Virus record (IMG/VR): IMGVR_UViG_3300006790_000091
Coordinates: 1-27,851 of that record
Direction: 5' to 3' (one strand)
Source of the DNA: a virus
DNA: 27,851 bases
The notes under the pieces: model-generated
The model's database searches: none
What the model was told of the DNA's origin: nothing
Seen by the model: the letters and a program-made list of their open reading frames with translations, nothing else
Shown: positions 9,373 to 21,000 of the stretch, in pieces
How the letters are laid out: the number at the start of each line of letters is the position of its first letter
Position numbering within the stretch: position 1 is the stretch's first letter
Made by a program: the position numbers and the translations under genes

Positions 9373-12084
9373 ATGGCTTATAATAGATTCGTCAAACCAG
9401 GTAAATCTGGTTACATGTCACAATACGTTCCAACTAAACTTCCATTTAATTTATGGGAAAAAAACTTAGCACAAAAAGATGCTCAAGTTGATGAACTTAA
9501 AGCTTGGAAATCTGAAATGGACAAGATTCAAGCTATGGGTAGTGAAGAGGCGTATTTACCAGAAGTTATGTCTGAATACTTAGTTGGTGAAGATGGTCAA
9601 AAAATTAAACAAGAGTTTAGTTCTTTACAACTAGATGACTATAACCGTTCTAAAAGTAAATACAATGAGTTGCATTCTTTTATTGATGGCCTAACTCAAG
9701 ACGACTTTGTTAATTCTGTAGCTAGTGGTGAAATGACTGATATGATTCTTAAAGGTAATAAGATGTATCAGGAACTTCAATCTATTAATACTACTAATGA
9801 GAAAAGAGCAGAATGGTTAAAAAAATCTGGTGAAGTATTACAAGATAATCCACAAGTATTAACTACTCCTTGGGTTATGGGTCACTACAAAGTAATGTTA
9901 GAAGACTTTAAAAAGAACCCTAACTACGTACCAGATAGTATGCCTGTTATTGGTAAGTCTATTGATAGAGTTGGAAAACTAGTTACTATCATGGACAAGA
10001 AAAAAGATAGTGGCTACAGTAAAGAAGATCTCCAGCCTGGAGAACTATATACTAGAATATATGGTGGTAAAGGAGTTACAGCAGATGCTTATAAAAACTT
10101 TGCTACTAAAGTTCTTACTCCTAACTCTGAAATATATAAAGATATTGAAGCTGAAGCTGATTCATGGATTGCTACTAATGATTTAAATCCAGAAGATAGA
10201 CAAGCATTTATTGACATGCAAGTTAAATCTTTGATTGATACTGCTAAAGAATTAAAACATTGGGATAGTCATGAAAGTTATGGTAAAAAATCTCAATACA
10301 CCCATGAGAACGAATTAATTAATCAAGAAAACGGTTTCATTAGCTATGGAGCTGAAACTGATGAGTATAAAGAAAATACTTCTGTAAATGGTCAATTAGA
10401 GGAGCTAGACAAAGTTAATAAAGAATTAAATACTTTATATGAAGATTTAGCAAGATTTAACAGATTAAAAGCTCAAGGACAAAATATAACAGACATACCT
10501 TTATATAATCAAACTTTAGATAAAATAGAAATATTAGAAGGTAAAAAAAATAATTTAACTTATACCACAGAAACAGGTGTCTATGATGCTAAAAATAGAA
10601 TAAACTACGGGGATAGAAACATAGCAATTCAAAAAGAAGAATTACCTTATATGTTACTAGATCAACCAGAATTATCTAGAGATTTATTTACATATGATAA
10701 ATCTACTCAAAAGTGGCAAGTTAATCAAGACCAATTTAAGAAGATACAAAACTCTAAAGAATTTAATCCTTATAAAAGTATAATACTAGATTTACCAAAA
10801 ACTGCACAGGGACAGCAGTTTTTAAATAACTTTGAAGATATGAATGGATTATATCAAGTATATAATACATCTGGAGTATTTGGAACACCTAGACCTGGAG
10901 TAGATCCTAAAGGGGTGCATAACATTGGAGACTATAACCAAGCAAAAAAAGGTTTAATTTCTTCTGGTAAATTTACTTTAGAAGAAGTAGAAAATATGAA
11001 TAACAATGAAGTAGCAGAAACTTTTGTAAAATTATATAAACAAGCTGCTGGGTTTATGGCAGAAAAACATAAGACTAGCCAAAAAAGAAGTAAATTAAAT
11101 TACGACTTAGATAATGCTTTAAACACAGTTGCAGCTTTCAATCCCTACCAATATAGAGTAGACCCAGAGATAACTTATACTTTAGATAAAGGAGACTTAA
11201 ATGCTATATCTCAGACCCTTAATGTGGAAGGCTCTAAAGTAACCGGTCTAGATGGAGATATTTATACTTCACCAGAAATTTTAGAAAAGATAGCTATAAA
11301 ACTAAGAGACGAAAATTCTAGTATAGTATCATCAGTAACTGGAGATGGTAAAGCTGTCATTAAAAGCGGTCTTTCTAGATATGATTTGCTAACTGATTTA
11401 CAAGTACAAGAAATGTATGCTAAAGGGGTAGACAAAGGTACTATAAACGAAGATAAAGTTTCTATTCTTGATTTCAAACAACAGTTACAAGAAGAAAAAA
11501 CAGTTGGTAAAATAGTAATAGACTCTCCAGCTTACGGACATAGATTAAAAAATAAAGCTGTAAATTCAGTTATAAATAGTGACGCTTCTCCATCAGAAAA
11601 AAGTTCTGGACTAACTAGAATTAAAAATGATGACTTATTAGACAGATTAAGTGATGAGATAGCCCCAATGGGTCCAAGTAGTTTAGGAGCTAGTTACACA
11701 ACTAATAGTAATGGCATATATACCAATAGTGCTGGGCCTCTACTTCAGTATGATGGATATAATGATGCACACGTAATAAGTCCAGAGTTAAGAAACTATA
11801 CTAAAAATTTCAAGGGTAAGTATGATTTTAAATTAGATTACTTTACCCAAGATGGTAGACAAGGTGAATGGGAAGTAAGTCCTGTAAGTGCTACTCCAGT
11901 AGGTAATTATTACAACCAAGAAACAGGTGCTACAGAAGTATTGTTCTCTTGGGAATATTTTTTAGAAGGTGAAGACCAACCAAGATATGCTATAATTAAT
12001 GGCCCAAACGCTGGCAACTTTGTTGAATATGTAGAAGGAGCTTTAAGAGAAGACGAAATAAATAATATACAAAATAATCAATAA
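9373..12084 (+). CDS. Large virion (cargo-type) protein, family not named
   Basis: This 903-aa soluble protein lies between the glycine-motif protein and the giant RNA polymerase gene, where crAss-like phages keep proteins that travel in the capsid. The N-terminus (Asn-Arg-Phe-Val-Lys-Pro, then Gln-Tyr-Val-Pro-Thr-Lys-Leu-Pro-Phe-Asn-Leu-Trp at about 17-28) looks like a conserved opening I associate with structural proteins of Bacteroidota phages. Residues 30-160 are charged and helical. Residues about 337-400 carry heptad-like Leu/Ile spacing and probably a short coiled coil. The last 150 residues are more beta-like, with Trp, Tyr and Gly. There is no signal peptide, membrane segment or catalytic motif. 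It begins ATGGCT and ends 2 nt before the giant gene, so the two are probably translated from one message. I cannot assign a specific function. Confidence 0.62.
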   Translation: MAYNRFVKPGKSGYMSQYVPTKLPFNLWEKNLAQKDAQVDELKAWKSEMDKIQAMGSEEAYLPEVMSEYLVGEDGQKIKQEFSSLQLDDYNRSKSKYNELHSFIDGLTQDDFVNSVASGEMTDMILKGNKMYQELQSINTTNEKRAEWLKKSGEVLQDNPQVLTTPWVMGHYKVMLEDFKKNPNYVPDSMPVIGKSIDRVGKLVTIMDKKKDSGYSKEDLQPGELYTRIYGGKGVTADAYKNFATKVLTPNSEIYKDIEAEADSWIATNDLNPEDRQAFIDMQVKSLIDTAKELKHWDSHESYGKKSQYTHENELINQENGFISYGAETDEYKENTSVNGQLEELDKVNKELNTLYEDLARFNRLKAQGQNITDIPLYNQTLDKIEILEGKKNNLTYTTETGVYDAKNRINYGDRNIAIQKEELPYMLLDQPELSRDLFTYDKSTQKWQVNQDQFKKIQNSKEFNPYKSIILDLPKTAQGQQFLNNFEDMNGLYQVYNTSGVFGTPRPGVDPKGVHNIGDYNQAKKGLISSGKFTLEEVENMNNNEVAETFVKLYKQAAGFMAEKHKTSQKRSKLNYDLDNALNTVAAFNPYQYRVDPEITYTLDKGDLNAISQTLNVEGSKVTGLDGDIYTSPEILEKIAIKLRDENSSIVSSVTGDGKAVIKSGLSRYDLLTDLQVQEMYAKGVDKGTINEDKVSILDFKQQLQEEKTVGKIVIDSPAYGHRLKNKAVNSVINSDASPSEKSSGLTRIKNDDLLDRLSDEIAPMGPSSLGASYTTNSNGIYTNSAGPLLQYDGYNDAHVISPELRNYTKNFKGKYDFKLDYFTQDGRQGEWEVSPVSATPVGNYYNQETGATEVLFSWEYFLEGEDQPRYAIINGPNAGNFVEYVEGALREDEINNIQNNQ

Positions 12085-12086
12085 CT

Positions 12087-15000
12087 ATGGCTAAGAAACC
12101 AGAGTATAAACCACTTATTAAAGATGATTTATCTGATTTAAAAAGTAATGTAGCAAATAAACCATTTGACTATAAAGGTACTAAGGGAACTAAAAATTAT
12201 TCAATTAGTAGATCTAAACATCTTGGCGGTCAGACTATTGAAGATTTTAGAAAAAGTACTGGTACTGGGGTATCTATGCTTACTCCAGATAATTTATCTA
12301 ACAGATCTTATTTTGAAGAAGTAATTAATGATAAGGAGACACTTAGAAATGATATCAAAGCTTATGAACAATCTACTTGGGACAAAGTTGGTAACGGTAT
12401 AATGAAATTTGCTGGTAGAGCAGGTACTTCTATTATCGGTTCTACTATTGGTACCTTCTATGGTTTATATGCATGGGCGAGAGATGGTGAATTTAAATCA
12501 TTTTATGATAATGAATTTCAACATGGACTTGATGGTATTAACGATTATATTAGAGAAGAATTTCCACATTACTATACTTCAGACCCAGATGATTGGGAGA
12601 TTGGTAACTTCTGGTTTGATAAAGTATTTGATGGTTTGGGTTTCGCTACAGGTGCTGTAGCATCTGGTATGTTAGGTGGCGGGGCAGTTAATGTTTTAGG
12701 TAAAGTAGGTAAAGCTATGAAGCTAGGTAAACTAGCTAAATACAAAGCTGTTAAGAATCTTAAAAATCTACAGGCATCTGGTGCCTCTACTGCAGAAATT
12801 GGTATAGCTAGAGCTAATATTGATAAGGTAGGGGCATCTATGAGTAGACTATCTAAAGTGCCACATGATATTGCTGCATTAACAACTGGTGCTGTATATG
12901 AATCTGGTTTTGAAGGTAGAATGGTATTTAAAGATACTAAAGAAAGATTAATAGAACAATACAAAGCAGAAACAGGTTACGCCCCTACTGGTAAAGAACT
13001 AGAAGAAATTAATAAGATTGCTGGTGAATCAGCTAACGGTGTATTTGCTGCTAACATGGCTTTAGTTGGAGGTTCTACATATGCTCAATTTGGTAAGCAT
13101 TTAGGTTTAAGTTTTCCACAAATGAAGAACTTAATTAAACCTAGAATTGCTAAAGAAATAGTAGAGGAAGGTTCTAAAAAATATGTTAAGAAAGGTAGTA
13201 GTATAGTCCGAGGCACAGCAACTATTGCTAAAAAACCTTTTGTGGAATCTCAAGAAGAAATGCTTCAATCAGTATTTTCTAAAACTGGTGAAGAGTATGC
13301 AATGGCTAAATACAATAACAACGGTAAAGCTAGTGTCAGTGACTTAGCTAAAGCAGCAATTACTTCTGCTAAAAAAGTATATACATCTAAAGAAGGTTGG
13401 GAAGAAGGTTTGATTGGTGCTATCATTGGTTCTATTGGTGTTTATAGTGGAGCTAAGTCTGAAACAGGGGGTAGAGAATTACCGTTACCTGCTGTTATAA
13501 AATCTATTGGTGAAGCTAGAAATGAAGAACAACTTAGAAATATGATTGTAGATGGAATCAATAATAATGAGATTGCTTCTACTCTTACTTCTACTGCTGA
13601 ATACATGATTAGAGATGGTAAACTAGAAAGAACTAAAGACCTTGCTTTAGTTGAGGGAGACGAACATATCTACAATAATGCTAAAGATGAACAATTATTT
13701 AGCTACTTTGATTCTAGAATGAAAGCAGGTATGTTCGCATCTGTTCAAGAAGACATTCAAGGTTTAAGAAGTATGCCTGTAGAAAAGTACAAAGAACTTG
13801 TAGGTATTCCAGAAGAAGTAGAATTTACTGAAACAGATAAAAGTCAGTTAATTAATTCCTATGAAAGAAAGATTAAAGAGTATAAAGAAGCTCACGACTT
13901 TATAGAAAAGAATTATAAAGAATATGATGAAGACGCTAAAACTGCTTTAAGATATAATCTAGCTACACTTAAAAGAATTGAAGCTAGACAAAGAAATATT
14001 AGTGAACAAATAGATAAATTAACTGAAGGTTCTTTTGCTCAAGAAATTTCAACTCTTAGAAAAGCTGGTGCTAGACCAGGTGCAGATGAGTTCTTTGGAG
14101 AAGTAGATTCTAAAATCAAAACTATCCATAAAGAAAATCTAACTAATTTATATGATGATTATTTTAAACTAGAAGATAGAGCTAACGATATTTTAAAAGA
14201 ATATGATAAAACTGTTAGAGATCCTCAAGGTTTAGAAGAGAAGATTGAAAAAGCTGTTACTGAATTAGAGAAAGAGCTTAACAAAGATTCTGATGAAATT
14301 GAAAAGACTAATAGAAAAGAGAACCAAGTTAAACAGGGTATCGAAGATAACGAAACCAAGAAACAACAAAATAAATTAAAAGAAGCTGAACAAGCAGTTA
14401 TAGACCAAACTGAAGATGAAGCTTTTGAAGCTGCTTACAGAGATTTAGAAGAAAGAGAATCTAATGAGAAAATCATTAACGATAAGATTACTAATCTAAA
14501 AGACAGACAAAGTAAATTATTAAATGAACAAAGTGCATTAGACAATACTTTAAATTTTTTAGATGAAATACTTCAAACCAATTCAGAGTATTCTTCAAAA
14601 GAAGTAGAAGGGCTGTTGAAACAAATCAATACTCTTAAAGGTCTGTTATCTAATAACTTAGCTAAGACTAAAAGAGGTAAAGCTACAATTGCTACTATAG
14701 AAGAACTTGAAAATCAGATTAGAAATGAGTTCTCTTTAGGTCATGATATACTAAATAGAGTTAGAGAATTAAGAGAAGAGTCAATTCAGCTTGAAGCAAT
14801 TCTTAAAGATTTGAATAATCAAATTAGTTATTATCAAAATTTGATAGCTAATTCTAACATGACTACTCTTAGTCAAAACGAACTTAAAAAACAACTTAGA
14901 AAAGTTGAGTCTAAAGCTTCTACAGTTAGAAAGTTAATTGATGCTATTAAGAATGCTATATCTAAATCTTTAGCTTACTTAAATGAGTATATTGGTATAT

Positions 15001-18000
15001 GGAATAAAACATATAACAAACTAGAAAACTTTAAAGATAAGAACAACTTTAAACCTTTATCTCAATCTGAGCTTAAAGAAATCATAGAGAAAGATGATGT
15101 TCAATCTCAAGAATGGTTAAATAAATATACTGAACTAGCTCAAAGATATGCTGGACTCGAAGAACAAGTACTAGCACAAATGACTGACATTGAATTCTTA
15201 GAAGAAGTTAAAGCCAAAGAAGGTGATAGACTTAACGAACTTATTGAAGCTCTTAGAAAATATGATAACCAAGCTAGATACTTAAAAGAATTAATTGACA
15301 GTTATGATGCTGCAATTAAAGAATCACCTATATCTACACCACAAGGTACACCACAAGGACCAGCTCCTGTTAATACTAAGGGTACTCAGCAACATACAGA
15401 AGCTAGAGTCGGTAATGCAGAGGCTACAAAAACTCCAGCTAAAACTGCTGGTTTAGACCAAGAAACTATTAATGGTCTTGTAGCTGCTATTAATGATGCT
15501 AAAGACTTAACTGCACTTGCTAAAGTAGCTAACTTTATTAATGAACTTAAACAAGAAGAATCTCTTGATGAAATGCCAGATGCTATTAAAGAAGCATACC
15601 AGGCTAAAAGAGATGAACTTAAAAATAAACTTGTTCCTAAAACTAAAACTGAAGAAGACAGTGAGGTTGATGAACCCCATGAAATGAATGAAGCCCCTAG
15701 AGATTTTTCTGACGAAGAAGCTAAACAAGCTGCAGAGAAACTCAAAGATGCTAACCAAGGTGAACAAGATGGTACTGATAATAACGATCCTATTATTAGA
15801 GATAATGGTATAGTGTATCTTAGAAAAAGATTAGTTGATGCATGGAATGCTATTGCTGTTAGAACTAGAAACTTTGTTGAGAATGTAGCTAAAGGTGAAA
15901 TTAATGAATCAGAAGATGAGCTTTCTTCTCTTACTACTTTAGATATACTATCTTCTAAATTTATTAATAGAGGAGATAAAGTTCAAATTAGTTTACATTA
16001 TGGTGAATTATTTGACCCACAAGGTAATCCTTTAGAAATTAAAAATGAAGAAGGGCCAAATCAGATAATGAAGATAGAAAAAGATGGTCAACTAATTGGC
16101 TATCTTCATGACCTATCTTATATACGTCCAGACAGAGTAGTAGAAGCTACTGAACAATACCCAGATAACCTTGCTAGAAATAGAGAAGAACTAGAACAAA
16201 CTAGAAAAGATCTTTATAAAGCACTATCTACAAATAACAATACTCCTATAACTGCAGTTGTTGGGGGTAAAAGTGCTGGTACTATTAATATTAAAACTAA
16301 CCAGAAGTACGATACTCCACTATCTCAAGCTATTGAAAAAGATGATAGACCTAAAATATTGGTGGTTAAATCTGGAGGTCTTTACTTAGGTACCTCTAAT
16401 GTTGAAGACATGGATTTAGGAGAACAAATACATACTCCTTCTGCTGAATTTTTAGAAGAGTATGCAGGTATGACTTTAGTTGCATTACCTACAGCTAACG
16501 GTGGTTACTCTACTGTATTTGCTAGAAATCCTAAATTAAAAGACGTCAAGATTAATGATGAATCAGTTACTGACATCATTAAAGAAGTAGTCACTTCATA
16601 TCTTACTTCAGATTATGCTACTCTAGAACAATACGGTTTAGCAGATGCTGAAGCTAAAGAAATGTATGCAGAAGATATTGAACAGTATCTTAAGAACTTC
16701 ATGCATATGTCTTCAATTGTTTTTGTAGATGGTACTACAGACCATAATAATCACTTCTTTTACATTGGTAAAAATGATTATGGTCCAGTAATTCAATTCG
16801 TACATGAAGGTAGTCAGATTAATCTACACAAGAAATCTGATCTAAGTGTATTAGAAGCTAAATTAGATGGGGCACTTTTAAATACTAACTTAAATATGTT
16901 AAACCCTAACAGAGTTAATGAAGTTAGATTAAAAGATGGTACCAAAGTTAATTACGATACTTTTATCAAAGATAACTTAATGGTTAACTTCTTTGGTGAA
17001 GAAGTACATATGAAACATAATAACAAGAAAGAAATGGTATACGTTTCTAACCCTGTTATTACAATTAACAAACCTAATTTCATTGAAGAAAAAGCACCAG
17101 TAATTGAAGAGGGGAGTGAGTTCTTCTTTGAAGATGACAGTCCATTAGCTGATATAGAAAGAAGAAGACAAGAAGCTTTAGAAAACATTACACAATTTGA
17201 AGATGTTGATGGTAATGGTTTATTTAAAGATGGTTCTTGGGGTACTATTTTTGCTGAAGAAGATAGAATGACTATTACTGAAGCTATTGAATTAGGATTA
17301 GCTGAAACTGACACTAGAGAAGAATTAGTAGATAATATAAATGCTAAATATGATGCTGAAATAGCTGCTCTAGGTAAAGAAACTACTCCAGTTGAAGAAG
17401 TAGAAATAGCAGAAGCTAAAGAAAATATTTCTGAAGATTCCCCAGAAGCTACAGGACAACCATTAAGTAAAGAAGAAACTACCTTACCTCCTAAAAAAGA
17501 TAATCCTTTAGATAAACTAGAAGATTCTTTTTCTCCTAAAAGAGAGTATACTAATAGTGATTTAAGAAAAGGCCTTAATACTATTGTAGATGATAAAGGT
17601 GTTATCAATGCTTCTAAACATAACAGAGACATTACCAACACCATTACTGCAGTAATGGTAAGCTTACTTGAGAATAAACCAGGTATTACTGTAGGAGAAA
17701 TCATGTCTGTCATTGATGAAGCTTTTAATGATAAGTTTGATATATATAATTACTTCGGCTCTCAAACTTCTATTGATGAAGATCTAGCTACTGAAAGAAA
17801 TGCTTTATTAACAGTAGAAGATAATGCTGAAATGGCTAGACGTTACAAATTAGTTCTAGACAACATGCCTATATTTAAACAGTTAGCATTAGCTAAACTT
17901 AAAACTTATGGGTATTCAGTTAATGCTAACACAGGTTCTTTAGAATATGTTCAAGAAGATACTACTGATATTGAAGAAAAAATAGAAGCTGAATCAGAAG

Positions 18001-21000
18001 AAATGATTAGTGGAGGTGAAGCTGAAAATGCTAGAACTTCTTATGATGAGGGGGAAGTGCTTAGAAAAGATCCAGTTGAATCAATGTCAGCTAGAGTTAG
18101 ACATTTATTATCTACTATCAAAACTGGTGAGAAGAACTTCTTAAATAAACCTCAATACCATGATATGTATCATGTATATTATAGTATACTTGATATATTA
18201 GCTAATACCAATAATGAAACTCTTGATAAGAGTATTATTGAATTAGAAAGAAATATTAAATCTAAGCCATACCTACAAGAAGTAGTTAACATGCTTAGAA
18301 GTGAGAAGATTGAAATGCATGATAAACTAGAATTCCACTCTGTTATCAAAAAAGCATTACTTGTTCACGAAACTGTACTAGTAGAACCTAAAGAACAGGG
18401 TACTGATATTAAAGTAATTAACACTAATAGAAATACTTTAGCTCAACAAATAGCTGAAGATTGGGTAGTTAATCAAGAAGGTGTTTCTATGTGGAAAGAC
18501 CAAAATGGTATTAGCGTTCTTAATAAAGACTATATTAACACTACTCTTCAAGATAAATGGGTAGCTGTTATTGAAGCTGGTAGAAAAGATAAAGAATCTA
18601 GTGAGAAAACTAGATACGCTGTTAAAGCTTTACAGTCTTATCTTAAAGCTGTAGGTATTTACATGTCTGAAGAAGCTCTAATGTATTTAGAAGACAACCC
18701 AAGTTATCTAACAGGTAATCCTAATACACAGTTTGCTTCATTATTTAGTACAAAAAAGAGTGGTGTATTTAGTGAAATCAATAATAGATTAAAAGAAGCT
18801 ACTAAAGATACAGAAGAACATCCACTAGAAACAGAAGGGTACATTAAAAAGTTAGCTACTTTACAGGCAGAGTTCTCTGAAGATGTATCCACACACTCTT
18901 TCATTAACTCAGAGAAAAATAATATCTTCTCGTTTATCAATAGCTCATGGATGATTGAAAGATTATCTAGACTAAAACATAAAAGAAAAGGTATTAGAAA
19001 GAAGATGATTAACAGATTATTAGCTCTACCTTTTAGTAAACACTCTAACTGGTTAAAAGAGCTTGGTCCTAATGCTAACGAAAAGTTTAGAGATCATTTT
19101 AACATTACATTATTAGATACTCTTAAACAAGCTAAAGAAGATGGAGCTTCTTTCTCATCTCTATCTGAAAGAGAACAATTGGTTGCTCAGTTGAACTTGT
19201 TTGTAAATAATGAACAGGGTACTAAAGATCAGAAGATTAGTAAATTTATTGTAGCAAAAGCTGATAAACATCTATTACATGTTGTTACTGCTTTAAGACA
19301 TATGATGGATTCATCTAATGCTGAAATTAACAAAGGTGAATTTGGTACTAATGATAAGAATGCCTTATTAGATTTAGTTAAATCTGAATATTCTAGAATA
19401 CTAGATGCCCAAGAAAAAAGAAAGAATGGTATTGACTTTACGGATTTAGCATATAAGACTGATTCTGAAGGTAACATAACTCATGGATACAACCCTTTCC
19501 AGTTCTATTTTTTTGAGGGGCTTAACGATAAATCTAACAAACAAGTAGCTAAACTATATCACAACGGTGAACTTAAAACTTGGGAAGAACTTACTTCTTC
19601 TGGTTTAATTGATACTGTACTTTGGGAAGTAGTTAAAACTCAATTTAATAATGAAGCTGCTAAACTTAGAAAAGAGTTAATTAGTAAAAATATTATTATA
19701 CCTAAAGACCCAGATGTAGAAGACTCTCAAGATATGATTAGATCTGGTCTTAAATATAATAAGAGTGCTAACTATTTTGTAAGAGACTACTTATTAAATT
19801 ACATGATTGCTAATGTCAATTATGCACAAATCTTTCAAGGTGACCCTGCGGTAGGTTTTAAAAAATCTATTGATGGTACTTTTGCTAATTTGTTTAAACG
19901 TTTAGCTAAAGATATTGCTCCAGCTACTAGAGGAGGTAAACTTAAATTATCTGCTCTTAGAAAGTTAACAGGTGGTACTAACTATAACAAATATAACCAG
20001 ATTGTATTAAGAGATTCGTATGGCAACTCTCTTAACATACAAGAATTAATGGCAAAACAAATACCTGGTTATGAAGGTATGGACACAAGTGTTGATGCTC
20101 AAGAGGTTACTACTCTTGAAGAACACTTAAACATTATGTACCATTATGGTAAAATTAAAACTAAGCAATATTTAAATCTTTTAAAGAAAGCTCAAAAAGG
20201 CCAAGAATTAACGCAAGAAGAATTAGATATTGTTCTACAACCAATGAAACCAGTACACTCTGGTAACTATATTATGAATGAGTATGGTGTAGATATGCCT
20301 ATCTATATTAAATCATCTTCATTCCCACTAGTACCACAACTACTTGGTGAGAATAGTCCATGGGCACAGTTAGAAAAAACCATGCGTAAGAAAAATGTTC
20401 AACGTGCTGTATTCCAATCAGGTATAAAGCTAGGAGCATTTAAAATTATTGATGGTTGGAATAAGATGACTAACCCAAAAACTGAAGAGTTAATGGGTAC
20501 TACTTCTGAAGATGGTAAATTTACTCCATTCACTAACGGTACTTTTAATATTAAAGAAATAGAAGCACAAATAGATAACGGTGCTTTCATGACTTTAAAT
20601 AGAGATAACTTTGGTATTCAGCAAGATATGCCGTATGATCCTTTCAAAAGCAAAATTCTAGAAGGTTCTCAGTTAGTTAAACTTATCATGAATGGTCTTG
20701 ATACTTCTACACCATATGGTGCTAAAGTAAGAGATAGATTTAATGAATTACATAATGAGTTAACTGATATAGGTTTTGAAAACTTCTTAGATAAAATTGG
20801 TTTTGAAGAAGTAGGTGGTAAAATCTCTCCTAAAAATGGTTCATTAGAAAAGTTCAAGAATGTAATTATTCAAGAACTAATTACCAGAGGAGACTACAAT
20901 CAAAATGATTACCTAGCTTTAGAACTAAACAAAGAAGGTACAGATTTCTTAACACCACTTTGGGCTAATCCTAAATCTGCTAAGTTTGAAGCAGTACTTA

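Noticed and set aside
10543-10550. A run of eight A bases in the 903-aa gene, a possible slippage or programmed frameshift site
   Set aside because: The frame continues unbroken for over 500 codons after it in the same coding style, and the shifted frames close quickly. It reads as Lys-Lys-Asn in AT-rich DNA.
12572-12964. A 130-codon - strand frame, and similar ones at 15386-15745 and 26913-27278
   Set aside because: All are antisense to strong genes, have shadow-like composition and show no recognisable domain.
16952-17713. A 253-codon open frame on the - strand opposite the giant gene
   Set aside because: It is Ser/Leu/Val-rich, as expected from reading the complement of acidic, Glu/Asp/Lys-rich coding sequence, and lies wholly inside a well-supported gene. 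No promoter or family motif is seen.
19508-19514. A run of seven T bases inside the polymerase gene, a possible assembly error or frameshift
   Set aside because: The reading frame stays open and family-like on both sides, so no shift is needed.
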